Counted from the stretch's first letter, positions 46,153 through 56,082 are shown. The stretch is 64,000 nucleotides of DNA from Pseudonocardia petroleophila (GCF_014235185.1 NZ_CP060131.1:2115501-2179500); one strand, 5' to 3'. Translations and numbers: made by a program. Notes: generated from the sequence alone by a model not told the origin.

Positions 46153-46896
46153 TCAGGCGTCGACGACGAGCCAGCCGCCGTGGTGGTCCTCCACCCGGTA
46201 CGGGCGGCCGGTGGCGGCGCCGAGCGCGTCGAGGTCGGCGGCGTCGAACGTGCGGACGTGGCCCCACGCCGGGTTCGGCTCGTCCTCGTAGGGCACGGCC
46301 ACCACGACGCGCCGCCGGGCCAGGCGCAGCATCTCCCCGACGACGACCGGGGCGAGCGCGGGCGGCAGGTGCTCCAGCAGGTGGACGGCGAACACGGTGT
46401 CGGCGGACGCGTCGGCCAGCGGCACCGCGGTGGCGTCGCCGGTGAGGGTGTGCAGCGGGAGGTCGAGCGCCGGGGCGACCCGGGAGAGCAGCCGGACCGT
46501 GCCCGCCGACAGGTCGACGGCCGTCACGTCGTGCCCGGCCGCGACGAGCTGCAGCGACAGGAACCCGAAGCAGCACCCCAGCTCCACCACGGAGCCGACG
46601 GCGAGCTCCACGGCCCGGTCGTGCACCGGCGCCATCCCGGCGTTGGTGCCGCCGGGCGCGCCGCCGCGGCCCAGCTCGTCGAGGGTGTTGCGGTAGAACG
46701 CGGTCCAGCCGGGGTCGACCGAGGCGACGACGGAGACGAACGTCCGCTCGAACGCCGACGCCTCGATGTGGCCCGGGGCGACGAGGTCCTCGGCGATCCA
46801 GCCGGCGAGGTCGTTGCTGAGCTCGCCCGCGGAGATCCGGTGCCGCAGCCGCCCGTCGGCGCCCATCGTGAGCCGGGGGACGGTCGCGGTGGTCAT
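46153..46896 (-). CDS. mftM: Class I SAM methyltransferase, probable mycofactocin-oligosaccharide methyltransferase MftM
   Basis: A 247-residue Rossmann-fold methyltransferase. The SAM-binding motif I is VVELGCCFGFLSLQLVAAGH (about 103-122), followed by VTAVDLSAGTVRLL, LTGDATAVPLADASADTVFAVHLLEHLPPA in pieces, and a C-terminus with WGHVRTFDAADLDALGA. The LGCCFGFLSLQL form and the neighbourhood of a methanol dehydrogenase and mft genes recall MftM, which methylates the glucose chain of mycofactocin in mycobacteria, where it also lies near the alcohol dehydrogenase. Assignment is by resemblance from memory. It converges with the DUF418 gene and diverges from the peptidase. Confidence 0.65.
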   Translation of the reverse strand: MTTATVPRLTMGADGRLRHRISAGELSNDLAGWIAEDLVAPGHIEASAFERTFVSVVASVDPGWTAFYRNTLDELGRGGAPGGTNAGMAPVHDRAVELAVGSVVELGCCFGFLSLQLVAAGHDVTAVDLSAGTVRLLSRVAPALDLPLHTLTGDATAVPLADASADTVFAVHLLEHLPPALAPVVVGEMLRLARRRVVVAVPYEDEPNPAWGHVRTFDAADLDALGAATGRPYRVEDHHGGWLVVDA

Positions 46897-47017
46897 CGTC
46901 CGACCCTATGTCGCCCCCCGCGCCGGGACACCTGCCGGAACGGTCAGGCCGTGCCCCCGCGCGCGTCTGGTAGTAATCGGCGGCCACCGGCCGTCGGTGC
47001 ACCTGAGGAGGGCTCCG

Positions 47018-48883
47018 ATGCGTCGTCGTCTCGCCGGGCCGATCGTCGCCTGCCTGCTCGCCGCGGGGTGCTCGGCGGGGCCCATCCCCGACGACGCCCC
47101 GCAGGGGTGGACCGTGCTGGTCTACTCGATCGCCGACACCGACCTCGAGCCGTTCCTGCTCACCGACCTGGGCGAGCTCGGCGAGGTGGGCACGTCCGAC
47201 GACGTCGCGATCTCCGCGCTGGCCGACCGCGCGGCCGGCTACACCGACGAGCCCGCGCTCGGCCTCGGCGACTGGGAGGGCGGGAAGGTCCTGCGGTACA
47301 CCGACGCGGGTGTCGAGGTCGTCGAGGAGCTGGGCGAGGTCAACACCGGCGACCCCGACGTCCTGCGCCGCTTCGTCGCCGACGGGCTGGCCGCGCACCC
47401 CGCGCAGAACACCGCGGTGATCCTCACCGACCACGGCGCGGCCTGGTCGGGCGTCGGGGGCGACGAGTCGGCGGGCTCCGACGTCCTGACCCTGGCCGAG
47501 ATGCGCGACGCCGTCGCCGGTGGCCTCGCCGACGCCGGCGTCGAGAAGCTCGACCTGCTCGGCTTCGACGCCTGCCTGATGGCGACCTACGAGACGGCGA
47601 GCGCGTTCACCGGGGTCGCTGACCGGATGCTCGCCTCCCAGGAGCTCGAACCCGGCCACGGCTGGGACTACCGCGTGCTGCAGGTGCTCGCCGACGACCC
47701 CGCCACCACCGTCGACGCCCTCGGCGGCGCGCTGATCGACGGCTTCGACGCCCAGGCGAAGGAGGAGGGCACCGGGGCCGACATCACGCTGTCCCTGGTC
47801 GACCTCACGCGGATGCCGGCCGTCGAGGAGGCGATGACCGCGTTCGGCGGGGCGCTCACCGAGCGGGTCGCGACGCTCGCCCCCGTCGTCGGCGCGCAGC
47901 GGGCGAGCACGCTGGGCTTCGGGCGCAGTCCCGACCCCGTCGAGGACACCCACATGGCCGACCTCGGCATCCTCGCCGCGCAGATCGGCGTCGAGGCGCT
48001 CGACGTCGCCGACGAGGCCGACGCGCTGGTCCGGGCCCTCAACGACGCCGTCGTCGACCGCGTCGCGGGGCAGGCGGTGCGCGGGGCGACCGGGCTGTCG
48101 ATCTACTTCCCGCCCCAGGCCGAGTACTTCGACGCCGCCTACGCCGACGTGCCGGGCGCCGGACCGTGGACGCGGTTCCTGCAGGGCTTCTACGGCGCGG
48201 GCGACGCCCTGCCCGCCGACCGGCGGCCGCGCTTCCTCGGCGACCCCGACGCCTCCTTCGACGCCGACGGCCTCACCCTGGTCGGCGCGGTCGACCCGGC
48301 CGCCGCGGCCGCGGTGTCCGAGGCCGTCATCACCTACGGCCTCGTCGACGACGACGGCGGCACCACGTTCCTCGGCGAGGAGCCCGCGACCGTCGACGAC
48401 GACGGGCAGGTGGTCGGCGTCTACGACCTCACGCAGCTGACGATCTCCGACGGCGTGGACACCGCCCAGGCCTACCTCACGCTGACCGACGCCGGGGACG
48501 GCGTGTCGAGCATCGACGTGCCGATGGCCTACTACGCCCCCGGCGCCCAGGAGTACCAGGACGTCCTGCTCACCATCACGGTCGACGGCGCCACCGGCGA
48601 TGTCCTCGACGAGACCTACTACGCCTACGACGAGGTGCTCGGCACCTTCGGCGAGCTGACGGCCGACCCGGCCGGGATCATCGTGCCGGAGGTCCTCGCC
48701 GTCGGTGCCGACGGCGAGCAGACCTGGACCGCGACCACCGACGTCGGGCTCTACGCCGACCTGCCCGCCCTGCGCTACGACCTGGCCCCGCTGCCGTCCG
48801 GGTCCACGCTGTACGCCGGGCTGACCGTCACCGACTTCGGCGGCGGCACCGACACCGCCGCGACGACGGTGACGGTGCCCTGA
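47018..48883 (+). CDS. Clostripain-related (C11) cysteine peptidase lipoprotein
   Basis: A 621-residue lipoprotein with signal peptide and lipobox LLAAGC (Cys near residue 17). The C11 domain begins WTVLVYSIADTDLEPFLLTD; the catalytic dyad is the His of ILTDHGAAWSG (near 139) and the Cys of LGFDACLMATYE (near 186). A second part (about 400-621) is rich in beta-strand-like, Asp-rich sequence. ATG at 47018 has GAGGAG upstream. Unusual for this gene context; no link to mycofactocin processing is shown. Confidence 0.85.
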   Translation: MRRRLAGPIVACLLAAGCSAGPIPDDAPQGWTVLVYSIADTDLEPFLLTDLGELGEVGTSDDVAISALADRAAGYTDEPALGLGDWEGGKVLRYTDAGVEVVEELGEVNTGDPDVLRRFVADGLAAHPAQNTAVILTDHGAAWSGVGGDESAGSDVLTLAEMRDAVAGGLADAGVEKLDLLGFDACLMATYETASAFTGVADRMLASQELEPGHGWDYRVLQVLADDPATTVDALGGALIDGFDAQAKEEGTGADITLSLVDLTRMPAVEEAMTAFGGALTERVATLAPVVGAQRASTLGFGRSPDPVEDTHMADLGILAAQIGVEALDVADEADALVRALNDAVVDRVAGQAVRGATGLSIYFPPQAEYFDAAYADVPGAGPWTRFLQGFYGAGDALPADRRPRFLGDPDASFDADGLTLVGAVDPAAAAAVSEAVITYGLVDDDGGTTFLGEEPATVDDDGQVVGVYDLTQLTISDGVDTAQAYLTLTDAGDGVSSIDVPMAYYAPGAQEYQDVLLTITVDGATGDVLDETYYAYDEVLGTFGELTADPAGIIVPEVLAVGADGEQTWTATTDVGLYADLPALRYDLAPLPSGSTLYAGLTVTDFGGGTDTAATTVTVP

Positions 48884-48893
48884 CCGCCGTGGC

Positions 48894-50423
48894 TCAGCGC
48901 CCGACGAGCTCCGCCGCCATCTCGTGCGCGGCGGTCTCCAGGCCGGTGAGGTCGCGGACGACCCGCACCCGGGAGCAGTACTCGGCGTAGTCGGGCAGGT
49001 CGCAGCCGCCCAGGCCCCAGGAGTAGCGGGGTTCCGGGGTGAGCCAGATCGTCTCCCGCGCGCGGCGGGTGATCTCGGCGAACGCCTCCAGGTTCGGGTC
49101 GTTGCCGTTGCCCCGCCCGTCGCCCAGGACGATCACCGTCGAGCGCCGGTTGACCGCCGAGGCGTAGTCCTCCTGGAACGTGCCGAACGCCTTGCCGTAG
49201 TCGGAGTTGGCGTCCACGTCGAGCACGTCGCCGCCGAAGATCAGGCCCAGGGCCTGCTCCACGGGGTGGTCCTCGAACAGGTCGGTGACCTCCACCATGT
49301 CGGAGACGAACGCGTACGCCCGCACCTGCCCGAACAGGTTCTGCAGCCCGTGCACCAGGTGCAGGGTGAACCGGGCGGTGGCCCGCACCGACAGCGACAC
49401 GTCGGCCAGGATCACCAGCCGCGGCTTGTCCTCCGAGCGCGTGACCGTGACCGGCGAGAACGGGATCCCGTCGAAGCGCATGTTGCGGCGCATCGTGCGG
49501 CCCGAGTCGATCCGGCCGCGGCTGGACACCTTGCGCTTGTGCGTGAGCCCGCCGTGCAGCGTGTGCGCGAGCCGGCGGATCGACTCCTCCAGCTCCATCC
49601 GCTCGTGCTCGCCGACGCGGTCGACCTCGCGGACCTTCTCCGCCTCCACGCCCTCGACGACCTTGTTCTCCAGCGCCATCAGCGCCTCGAGGTGCTTCTT
49701 CAGGGCCTCGGGCAGCCCGGCGAGCACGCCGGTCATCCGCCGCCGCAGGGCCGCCGCGTCGTCCTCGGTGCCCTCCTGCGACTCGTCGTCGGCGGCGTTG
49801 AGCCAGCCCAGCAGCATCTCCTGCTGCGCGACGGACAGGTCGGCGTCGACCTTCGTGCCCTGCTGCTGGCTGATCTCGCCCGGCATCCCCGCGTTGTGCA
49901 GGCTGTCGGTCTCGATCTGGACGCGCTGCCCCTCGCCGTCGATGCCCTGGCTGTCCTTGGACAGCACGATCTCGTCGGTCATCGCGGCCATGTCGATCTT
50001 GTTGGCCTCCTGGTGCAGGTTGTACTGCTGCGCCAGGTCGTCGGGGTCGAAGTAGTCGCGGATGTCGGCGGGCTTGCCGTGCTCGTGGCCCTGCTCGGGG
50101 GTGTTGCTCGGCTCCTCGGACAGCGTGAACGACTCCAGCTCACCGGAGTCGGACAGGTCGCCGTGGCCGTGCCCGTGGCCGTGCCCGACGTCCTCGCCGC
50201 CCACCTTCACCAGCGCGAAGAACTGGTCGAAGATGTCGTCGTAGATCTCCTCGTCGCGCCGGTCCTTGATCAGGGCGACGCGCAGGGCGGCGCGCAGCTG
50301 TTCCTTGTCCTGCATCATCCCGGGCTGGGCGGCGCACGCCATCGCGTCGAGGGCCTCCGGGATGGAGATCCGGATGCCGCGCAGGCGCAGCAGCCGGACG
50401 AAGCGGTGCAGCGCGTTCTCCAT
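48894..50423 (-). CDS. CoxE-like VWA-domain protein with His-Gly run
   Basis: A 509-residue protein. An N-terminal helical region (FVRLLRLRGIRISIPEALDA) is followed by a GHGHGHGHGD run near residue 80, a charged linker, and a C-terminal VWA domain (about 340-500) with the metal-binding DxSxS site in LVILADVSLSVRATA. VWA/CoxE proteins work with MoxR-type AAA ATPases to activate or metallate enzymes. It lies 18 bases after the MoxR gene in the mdo operon. The His-Gly run suggests metal (Ni, Zn, Cu or Fe) handling. Confidence 0.88.
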   Translation of the reverse strand: MENALHRFVRLLRLRGIRISIPEALDAMACAAQPGMMQDKEQLRAALRVALIKDRRDEEIYDDIFDQFFALVKVGGEDVGHGHGHGHGDLSDSGELESFTLSEEPSNTPEQGHEHGKPADIRDYFDPDDLAQQYNLHQEANKIDMAAMTDEIVLSKDSQGIDGEGQRVQIETDSLHNAGMPGEISQQQGTKVDADLSVAQQEMLLGWLNAADDESQEGTEDDAAALRRRMTGVLAGLPEALKKHLEALMALENKVVEGVEAEKVREVDRVGEHERMELEESIRRLAHTLHGGLTHKRKVSSRGRIDSGRTMRRNMRFDGIPFSPVTVTRSEDKPRLVILADVSLSVRATARFTLHLVHGLQNLFGQVRAYAFVSDMVEVTDLFEDHPVEQALGLIFGGDVLDVDANSDYGKAFGTFQEDYASAVNRRSTVIVLGDGRGNGNDPNLEAFAEITRRARETIWLTPEPRYSWGLGGCDLPDYAEYCSRVRVVRDLTGLETAAHEMAAELVGR

Positions 50424-50441
50424 CGGGTGCTCCTCCGTCCG

Positions 50442-51665
<1,224 letters not shown>

Positions 51666-51702
51666 GCTGCTCCGTTCCTCCATGACCAAGTGACTACCTG
51701 GC

Positions 51703-51736
51703 CGAGGGGGCGCCGGCAGCTGCCGGCGCCCCCTCG
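51703..51736. terminator. Perfect hairpin between mdo and the MoxR gene
   Basis: A 16-bp perfect inverted repeat (51703-51718 with 51721-51736) with a 2-base centre, 17 bases after the methanol dehydrogenase stop on the minus strand. No U-tract. It probably acts as a partial terminator or mRNA stabiliser, giving much more dehydrogenase than chaperone. Confidence 0.8.
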
Positions 51737-51753
51737 ACTGTATGTGTTCGAAC

Positions 51754-53046
51754 TCAGGTGAGCAGGTCGTCCAGGTCGCCGTTCATGCAGTGGTCGACCA
51801 CGGGGCGCACGGTCTCGAACGTGCACTCCTTCGGGTTGCCCGGGGTGCAGGCGTCGCCGAGGACGTGGTTGGTGATGCGGTCGACGTCCGCCGCGTCACC
51901 CTTGATGATCGACTCGTTCTCGTAGAACTTGGTCGGGCCCTGGCCCAGCCGGTTCTTCGAGTACGAGTCCTGCTTGACGTCGACGAAGCGCTCCGGGATG
52001 CCCACGTCGCGCAGCAGCCGGATGGACGCGGCGAGCGCGGCCTCGGCGGCCTGGACGTTGGTCATGCCGTGCGTGTCGATGTCCATCGCCTGGGCGATGT
52101 CGGCGAAGCGCTTGTAGTGCGTCGGCATGTTGAACGCCCACACGCGCGGGAGCGCGACGGCGTTGTTCAGGCCGTGGTGGGTGTCGTAGAACGCCGACAC
52201 CGCGTGGCTGATCGAGTGGATGATGCCGAGGCCACCGGAGTTGAACGCCTGCGCCGCGATGTACTGCGCGTTCATCATCCCGAAGCGGCCCTCGTAGCCC
52301 TGCGGGTTCCAGACCGCCTCGCGGAGGTTCTGGTTGGTCAGCTTGATCGCGTGCAGGGCGTTGCCCAGCGACGGGTCGAAGTTGATCCGGGAGACGTAGG
52401 GCTCGGAGGCGTGCGCGAGCACGTCGAACCCGCACTGCGCGGTGTAGTCGACCGGGCAGCTGTAGTAGAGCACCGGGTCGTCGATGGCCAGCGTGGTGAC
52501 GCTGGCGTCGTCGAACGCCACGTACTTGTGGGGGTTGTCCGGGTCCGTCGTCGTGTCGGTGATGACGTAGGCCCAGGAGGTCTCCGAGCCGGTGCCGGCC
52601 GTGGTGGAGACCGCGATGTGCGGCGGGTTCTTCGGGTTCTCCGACTTGTTGAAGCCCTCGAACTCGTTGACGTTGCGGCCGTCGTGCGCGACCGAGACCC
52701 GCGCGCCCTTGCAGGCGTCGTGCGAGGAACCGCCGCCGATGGAGACGAAGCTGTCGCAGTTGTTCTGCTGGTAGAGGCCCACAGCGTCCATGACGTTGTA
52801 GTCCTTGGGGTTCGACTCGACCTTGTCGTACACGACGACCTCGAGGCCGTGGTACTTCATCGACTCGACGATCTTGTGGACGATGTCGGAGCCGCGCAGG
52901 CCCGACGTCATCACCAGCGTCTTCTTGAAGCCCAGCTTGAGGGCCTCCGGACCGATCAGCTCGTGAGCGCCCGGACCCATGAGGGCACGGGGGAAGGGGT
53001 GGAACTCCTTGATCGGGAACTGCGGAAGCATCTCTTCGACCTGCAT
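51754..53046 (-). CDS. mdo: NDMA-dependent methanol dehydrogenase (iron-containing ADH family)
   Basis: A 430-residue group III alcohol dehydrogenase beginning MQVEEMLPQFPIKEFHPFPR, closely like the actinobacterial methanol dehydrogenase (Mdo/Mno) with tightly bound NAD(P)(H). Visible: nucleotide-binding SIGGGSSHDACKG (about 116-128), TTAGTGSETSWAYVI, and the metal ligands in GFDVLAHASE, IIHSISHAVSAFYDTHHGLNNA (Asp and three His, in pieces). This class is re-oxidised by the artificial acceptor NDMA and, in cells, through mycofactocin. ATG at 53046 is preceded by AAAGGG. MoxR and VWA genes follow in the same orientation. Confidence 0.93.
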   Translation of the reverse strand: MQVEEMLPQFPIKEFHPFPRALMGPGAHELIGPEALKLGFKKTLVMTSGLRGSDIVHKIVESMKYHGLEVVVYDKVESNPKDYNVMDAVGLYQQNNCDSFVSIGGGSSHDACKGARVSVAHDGRNVNEFEGFNKSENPKNPPHIAVSTTAGTGSETSWAYVITDTTTDPDNPHKYVAFDDASVTTLAIDDPVLYYSCPVDYTAQCGFDVLAHASEPYVSRINFDPSLGNALHAIKLTNQNLREAVWNPQGYEGRFGMMNAQYIAAQAFNSGGLGIIHSISHAVSAFYDTHHGLNNAVALPRVWAFNMPTHYKRFADIAQAMDIDTHGMTNVQAAEAALAASIRLLRDVGIPERFVDVKQDSYSKNRLGQGPTKFYENESIIKGDAADVDRITNHVLGDACTPGNPKECTFETVRPVVDHCMNGDLDDLLT

Positions 53047-53207
53047 GGGCAGCCCTTTCTGTGCAGGTAATGGGTCGAGGCCCGACGCTAGGACCTGTGT
53101 GACCCCCGGCATAGAAAGCCCATGAGGAGGGACGGGGGAATCCCGTCTGATCGGGTAGCTACCCCCTCCGATGGTGCCCTGCAGTTGTTATTGCCATGTA
53201 GTTGCGA
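53047..53207 (-). promoter_or_regulatory. mdo promoter region with palindromes
   Basis: Contains the perfect 12-bp palindrome GGGTAGCTACCC (53153-53164) and a GACGGG-N5-CCCGTC inverted repeat (53131-53147), about 90-120 bp before the mdo start. Local GC content is lower near 53180-53207. These are operator candidates for alcohol-induced control; no regulator gene lies adjacent. Confidence 0.55.
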
Positions 53208-54272
53208 CTAGCTGGGGTCGATCTCCCACGACCGGTGCACCTCGGCGAGACCGCGCCGGGCGTACCAGGAGCGGGGGTGGTCGTCGGCCGCGGCGGAGAG
53301 CGTCACCAGGTCGCAGCCCGCACCGGCGGCGATCGCGCGGGCGTCGGCGAGCAGGGCGTCGCCGTGGCCGCGTCCGCGGTGCGCGGGCACGACCTCCAGC
53401 CCGTCGAGGTCGGCGGTGGCGCCGTCGATGCGCAGCACGGCCGACGCCACCACCTCGCCGTCGACGCGCAGGGCCAGCGGGCGCAGGTCGACGACGCGCT
53501 CCTCCAGCAGCAGGCGGTCGGTGAGCTGCGCGACCACGGCGTCGTCGACGCCGTACCGGCGCCACTCGGCGTCCCACGTGGGGCGCAGCGCCTCGACGTC
53601 GACGACCTCGGTGCGGCCGCGCACGCCCCCCGCCGGGCCGGCCATCCCGACGAGCGCCGTGACCCGCCTGCCCGCGTCGGCGAGGGCGGTGGCGGTGGCC
53701 GCGTGCCCGGCGCCGGACAGGGTCACCCGGGCGAGGCCGGTGCGCTCGGCGTCGGCGAGGACCGTGGCGGCGTCGGTGGCGCCGTCGATCAGGAGCCGGT
53801 TGTGCCGGTGCGAGGCGGGCACCGGGTCGGTGCGCACGGCGACCCCGCCCGTCACGGGGACCTCGGCGGTGGCGACGCGGCGCAGCAGGGACGGCTCGAA
53901 CGCGGACAGGCGTCCCGCGGCGTCGGTCCGCGGGAGGACGGGCGTCCCGAACCCGTCCCCCGGCGCCGGGCGGTAGGGGACGACCGCCAGCACCGCGTGG
54001 ACCGGGATCGCGCCGTAGGCGTGCGGGAAGCGCATCGACGCCGGGTCGGTGGGCAGCCCGGGCTCGAAGCGGACCTCGACGCCGATCCGGCCCGGGTCGA
54101 GGACCAGCAGGTTCAGGTCGGTGCGGCCGGCGAAGAGCCGGTTCGCGGGCAGGGCCACCTGGTCCGGGGTGGACAGGTGCACGAACTCCGCGACCGACGG
54201 GGCGATCACGCCCGCGGTGAGGTGCTCGCGCCACTCGGCGGTGGTGGCCAGGTGCAGCAGGACGTCGCTCAC
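53208..54272 (-). CDS. DUF952-GNAT fusion protein
   Basis: A 354-residue protein with two domains. The N-terminal DUF952 (about 1-105) has LLHLATTAEWREHLTAGVIAP, FVHLSTPDQVALPANRLFAG and MRFPHAYGAIPVHAV. The C-terminal GNAT acetyltransferase (about 215-350) has LDGLEVVPAHRGRGHGDALL (acetyl-CoA loop RGRGHG) and SWYARRGLAEVHRSW. Between them lies a divergent GNAT-like stretch (130-215). GTG at 54272 is used. Divergent from mftA; a TetR-type mftR, often found here, is absent. Function unknown. Confidence 0.85.
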   Translation of the reverse strand: MSDVLLHLATTAEWREHLTAGVIAPSVAEFVHLSTPDQVALPANRLFAGRTDLNLLVLDPGRIGVEVRFEPGLPTDPASMRFPHAYGAIPVHAVLAVVPYRPAPGDGFGTPVLPRTDAAGRLSAFEPSLLRRVATAEVPVTGGVAVRTDPVPASHRHNRLLIDGATDAATVLADAERTGLARVTLSGAGHAATATALADAGRRVTALVGMAGPAGGVRGRTEVVDVEALRPTWDAEWRRYGVDDAVVAQLTDRLLLEERVVDLRPLALRVDGEVVASAVLRIDGATADLDGLEVVPAHRGRGHGDALLADARAIAAGAGCDLVTLSAAADDHPRSWYARRGLAEVHRSWEIDPS

Positions 54273-54286
54273 GGCGTCATCCTGCG

Positions 54287-54353
54287 CCCCTCCGATCGGA
54301 GGGGGCGTACCGACCGTTGGGCGGGCGGGTCTTGTCTCTGGCACCCGGTGCCA
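54287..54353. promoter_or_regulatory. Operator-like palindromes upstream of mftA
   Basis: A perfect 18-bp palindrome, CCCCTCCGATCGGAGGGG (54287-54304), and a TGGCACC-C-GGTGCCA inverted repeat (54339-54353), 46 bp before mftA. Both lie between the divergent DUF952-GNAT and mftA genes and are candidates for mft regulation. Their binding protein is unknown. Confidence 0.55.
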
Positions 54354-54398
54354 ATTAGCGTCCGACCCGTCCTCATCTCTCGACGACAGGAGCCGCCC

Positions 54399-54500
54399 AT
54401 GGCCCCCGCGCCCGATGCCCAGTCCGCCCCCGAGGAGCCCGTGGTCGAGGAGACCCTCGTCGAAGAGGTCTCGATCGACGGCATGTGCGGTGTCTACTAG
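54399..54500 (+). CDS. mftA: MftA, mycofactocin precursor peptide
   Basis: A 33-residue ribosomal precursor peptide. The Glu/Pro-rich leader includes EEPVVEETLVEEVSIDG and the conserved C-terminus is IDGMCGVY. MftC decarboxylates the C-terminal Tyr and cross-links it to Val; MftE then releases the Val-Tyr product. ATG is preceded by AGGAG (GACAGGAGCCGCCC). mftB begins 4 bases after the stop. Confidence 0.98.
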   Translation: MAPAPDAQSAPEEPVVEETLVEEVSIDGMCGVY

Positions 54501-54504
54501 AACC

Positions 54505-54813
54505 GTGGCGGCTGTTGTCGACGCCGGGTCCGCTGAGGCGGGCCCGGCGTTCGACCCCTCGCTGCCCCACCGCTGCAGCCCGAGCGTGGCGCTGCGCCCC
54601 GAGCCGTTCGGCGCGCTGGTCTACCACTTCGGTACCCGCAAGCTCTCGTTCCTGAAGACGCCCCAGCTCGTGGTGGTCGTCCGGGACCTGGACCAGTACC
54701 CCGACGTGCACGCCTCGATCGAGGCCGCGGGCGTCGAGGAGTCCCAGCGCCCCGCCTACCTGAGCGCACTGGCCGGACTGGCCGCCAACGGAACCATCGA
54801 GGAGCGTTCGTGA
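54505..54813 (+). CDS. mftB: MftB, mycofactocin peptide-binding chaperone
   Basis: A 102-residue RiPP-recognition protein (PqqD-like). Typical features: FDPSLPHRCSPSVALRPEPFGALVYHFGTRKLSFLKTP in pieces, then LVVVVRDLDQYPDV. It binds the MftA leader and presents the peptide to MftC. GTG at 54505 follows mftA directly; the stop overlaps the mftC GTG as GTGA. Confidence 0.97.
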   Translation: MAAVVDAGSAEAGPAFDPSLPHRCSPSVALRPEPFGALVYHFGTRKLSFLKTPQLVVVVRDLDQYPDVHASIEAAGVEESQRPAYLSALAGLAANGTIEERS

Positions 54814-56024
54814 AACTTGTCGATCACTTCCAGTACGGCTTGAACTCCCCGATCTGCCTGACCTGGGAGCTCACGTACGCCTGCAACCTGGCGTGCGTGC
54901 ACTGCCTGTCGTCCTCCGGCCGTCGCGACCCCCGCGAGCTCTCCACGGCCGAGGCCAAGGGAGTGATCGACGAGCTGCAGCGGATGCAGGTCTTCTACAT
55001 CAACATCGGCGGTGGCGAGCCGACCGTGCGCCCCGACTTCTGGGAGCTGCTCGACTACTCGATCGACCACAACGTCGGCGTCAAGTTCTCCACCAACGGC
55101 ATTAAGCTGGACAAGCAGCGCTCGGCGCAGCTCGCCCGCACCGACTACGTCGACGTGCAGATCTCGCTCGACGGCGCGACCGCCGCGGTCAACGACCACG
55201 TGCGCGGACCCGGCTCCTACGACACCGCGATCCGCGCGCTGGAGAACCTCGCCGAGGCGGGCTTCGGACAGCCGAAGATCTCCGTGGTGATGACGCGGCA
55301 GAACGTCGACCAGCTCGACGAGTTCAAGTCGATCGCCGACAAGTACAACGCGCAGCTGCGGATCACCCGGCTGCGCCCGTCCGGCCGGGGCGCCGACGTC
55401 TGGGACGAGCTGCACCCGCTCCCGTCGCAGCAGAAGCAGATGTACGACTGGCTGGTGGCCAAGGGCGACTCGGTCCTCACCGGCGACTCGTTCTTCCACC
55501 TCTCCGCGTTCGGCGAGGCCCTGCCCGGGCTGAACCTGTGCGGCGCGGGGCGCGTGGTCTGCCTGATCGACCCGGTCGGCGACGTCTACGCCTGCCCGTT
55601 CGCCATCCACGACAACTTCCTCGCGGGCAACCTCCGCTCGCCCGGTGGCTTCCAGGAGATCTGGGAGAACTCGGAGCTGTTCACCGAGCTGCGCCAGCCG
55701 CAGACCGGTGGCGCGTGCGCGTCCTGCATGCACTACGACTCGTGCCAGGGCGGGTGCATGGCGGCCAAGTTCTTCACCGGCCTCCCGCTCGACGGGCCCG
55801 ACCCGGAGTGCGTCCGCGGGTTCGGCGAGGAGGCCCTCGCCGCGCGCGACGGCGTGGAGATCCCCAAGTCCGAGGTCGACCACTCGCGCTCGGCGCCGCG
55901 CAACTCCCGCACCCCCAAGGCCCCGGTGATGCTGCAGATCGGCATGGGCCGTCCGGACAAGTCGTGCGACCCGAGCCCGCTGGCCGCCCCGGCGCCGCTG
56001 ACCCAGGCGTCGGCGCGGGCCTGA
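54810..56024 (+). CDS. mftC: MftC, mycofactocin radical SAM maturase
   Basis: A 404-residue radical SAM/SPASM enzyme that catalyses oxidative decarboxylation and cyclisation of the MftA C-terminal Val-Tyr. The CxxxCxxC cluster motif is C25-N-L-A-C29-V-H-C32. Auxiliary clusters use LNLCGAGRVVCLIDPVGDVYACPF (in pieces), then CASCMHYDSCQGGC. The final 45 residues are Pro/Ser-rich. The usual next gene, mftD, is not here; an OYE gene follows after a hairpin. Confidence 0.98.
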   Translation: MKLVDHFQYGLNSPICLTWELTYACNLACVHCLSSSGRRDPRELSTAEAKGVIDELQRMQVFYINIGGGEPTVRPDFWELLDYSIDHNVGVKFSTNGIKLDKQRSAQLARTDYVDVQISLDGATAAVNDHVRGPGSYDTAIRALENLAEAGFGQPKISVVMTRQNVDQLDEFKSIADKYNAQLRITRLRPSGRGADVWDELHPLPSQQKQMYDWLVAKGDSVLTGDSFFHLSAFGEALPGLNLCGAGRVVCLIDPVGDVYACPFAIHDNFLAGNLRSPGGFQEIWENSELFTELRQPQTGGACASCMHYDSCQGGCMAAKFFTGLPLDGPDPECVRGFGEEALAARDGVEIPKSEVDHSRSAPRNSRTPKAPVMLQIGMGRPDKSCDPSPLAAPAPLTQASARA

Positions 56025-56037
56025 TCCCGTCCCGACA

Positions 56038-56082
56038 CGAACGGCGCTCTCCTCCGGTGGGTACGGACGGGAGCGCCGTTCG
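56038..56082 (+). terminator. Hairpin after mftC
   Basis: CGAACGGCGCTCTC (56038-56051) pairs with GGGAGCGCCGTTCG (56069-56082), one mismatch or wobble. It lies 13 bases after the mftC stop and overlaps the start region of the OYE gene, so it may attenuate downstream transcription. Confidence 0.65.

Noticed and set aside
51754..53046. PQQ-dependent (MxaF/XoxF) methanol dehydrogenase
   Set aside because: The protein is an iron-ADH-family enzyme with Asp/His metal ligands and a nicotinamide-binding motif, not a beta-propeller quinoprotein.
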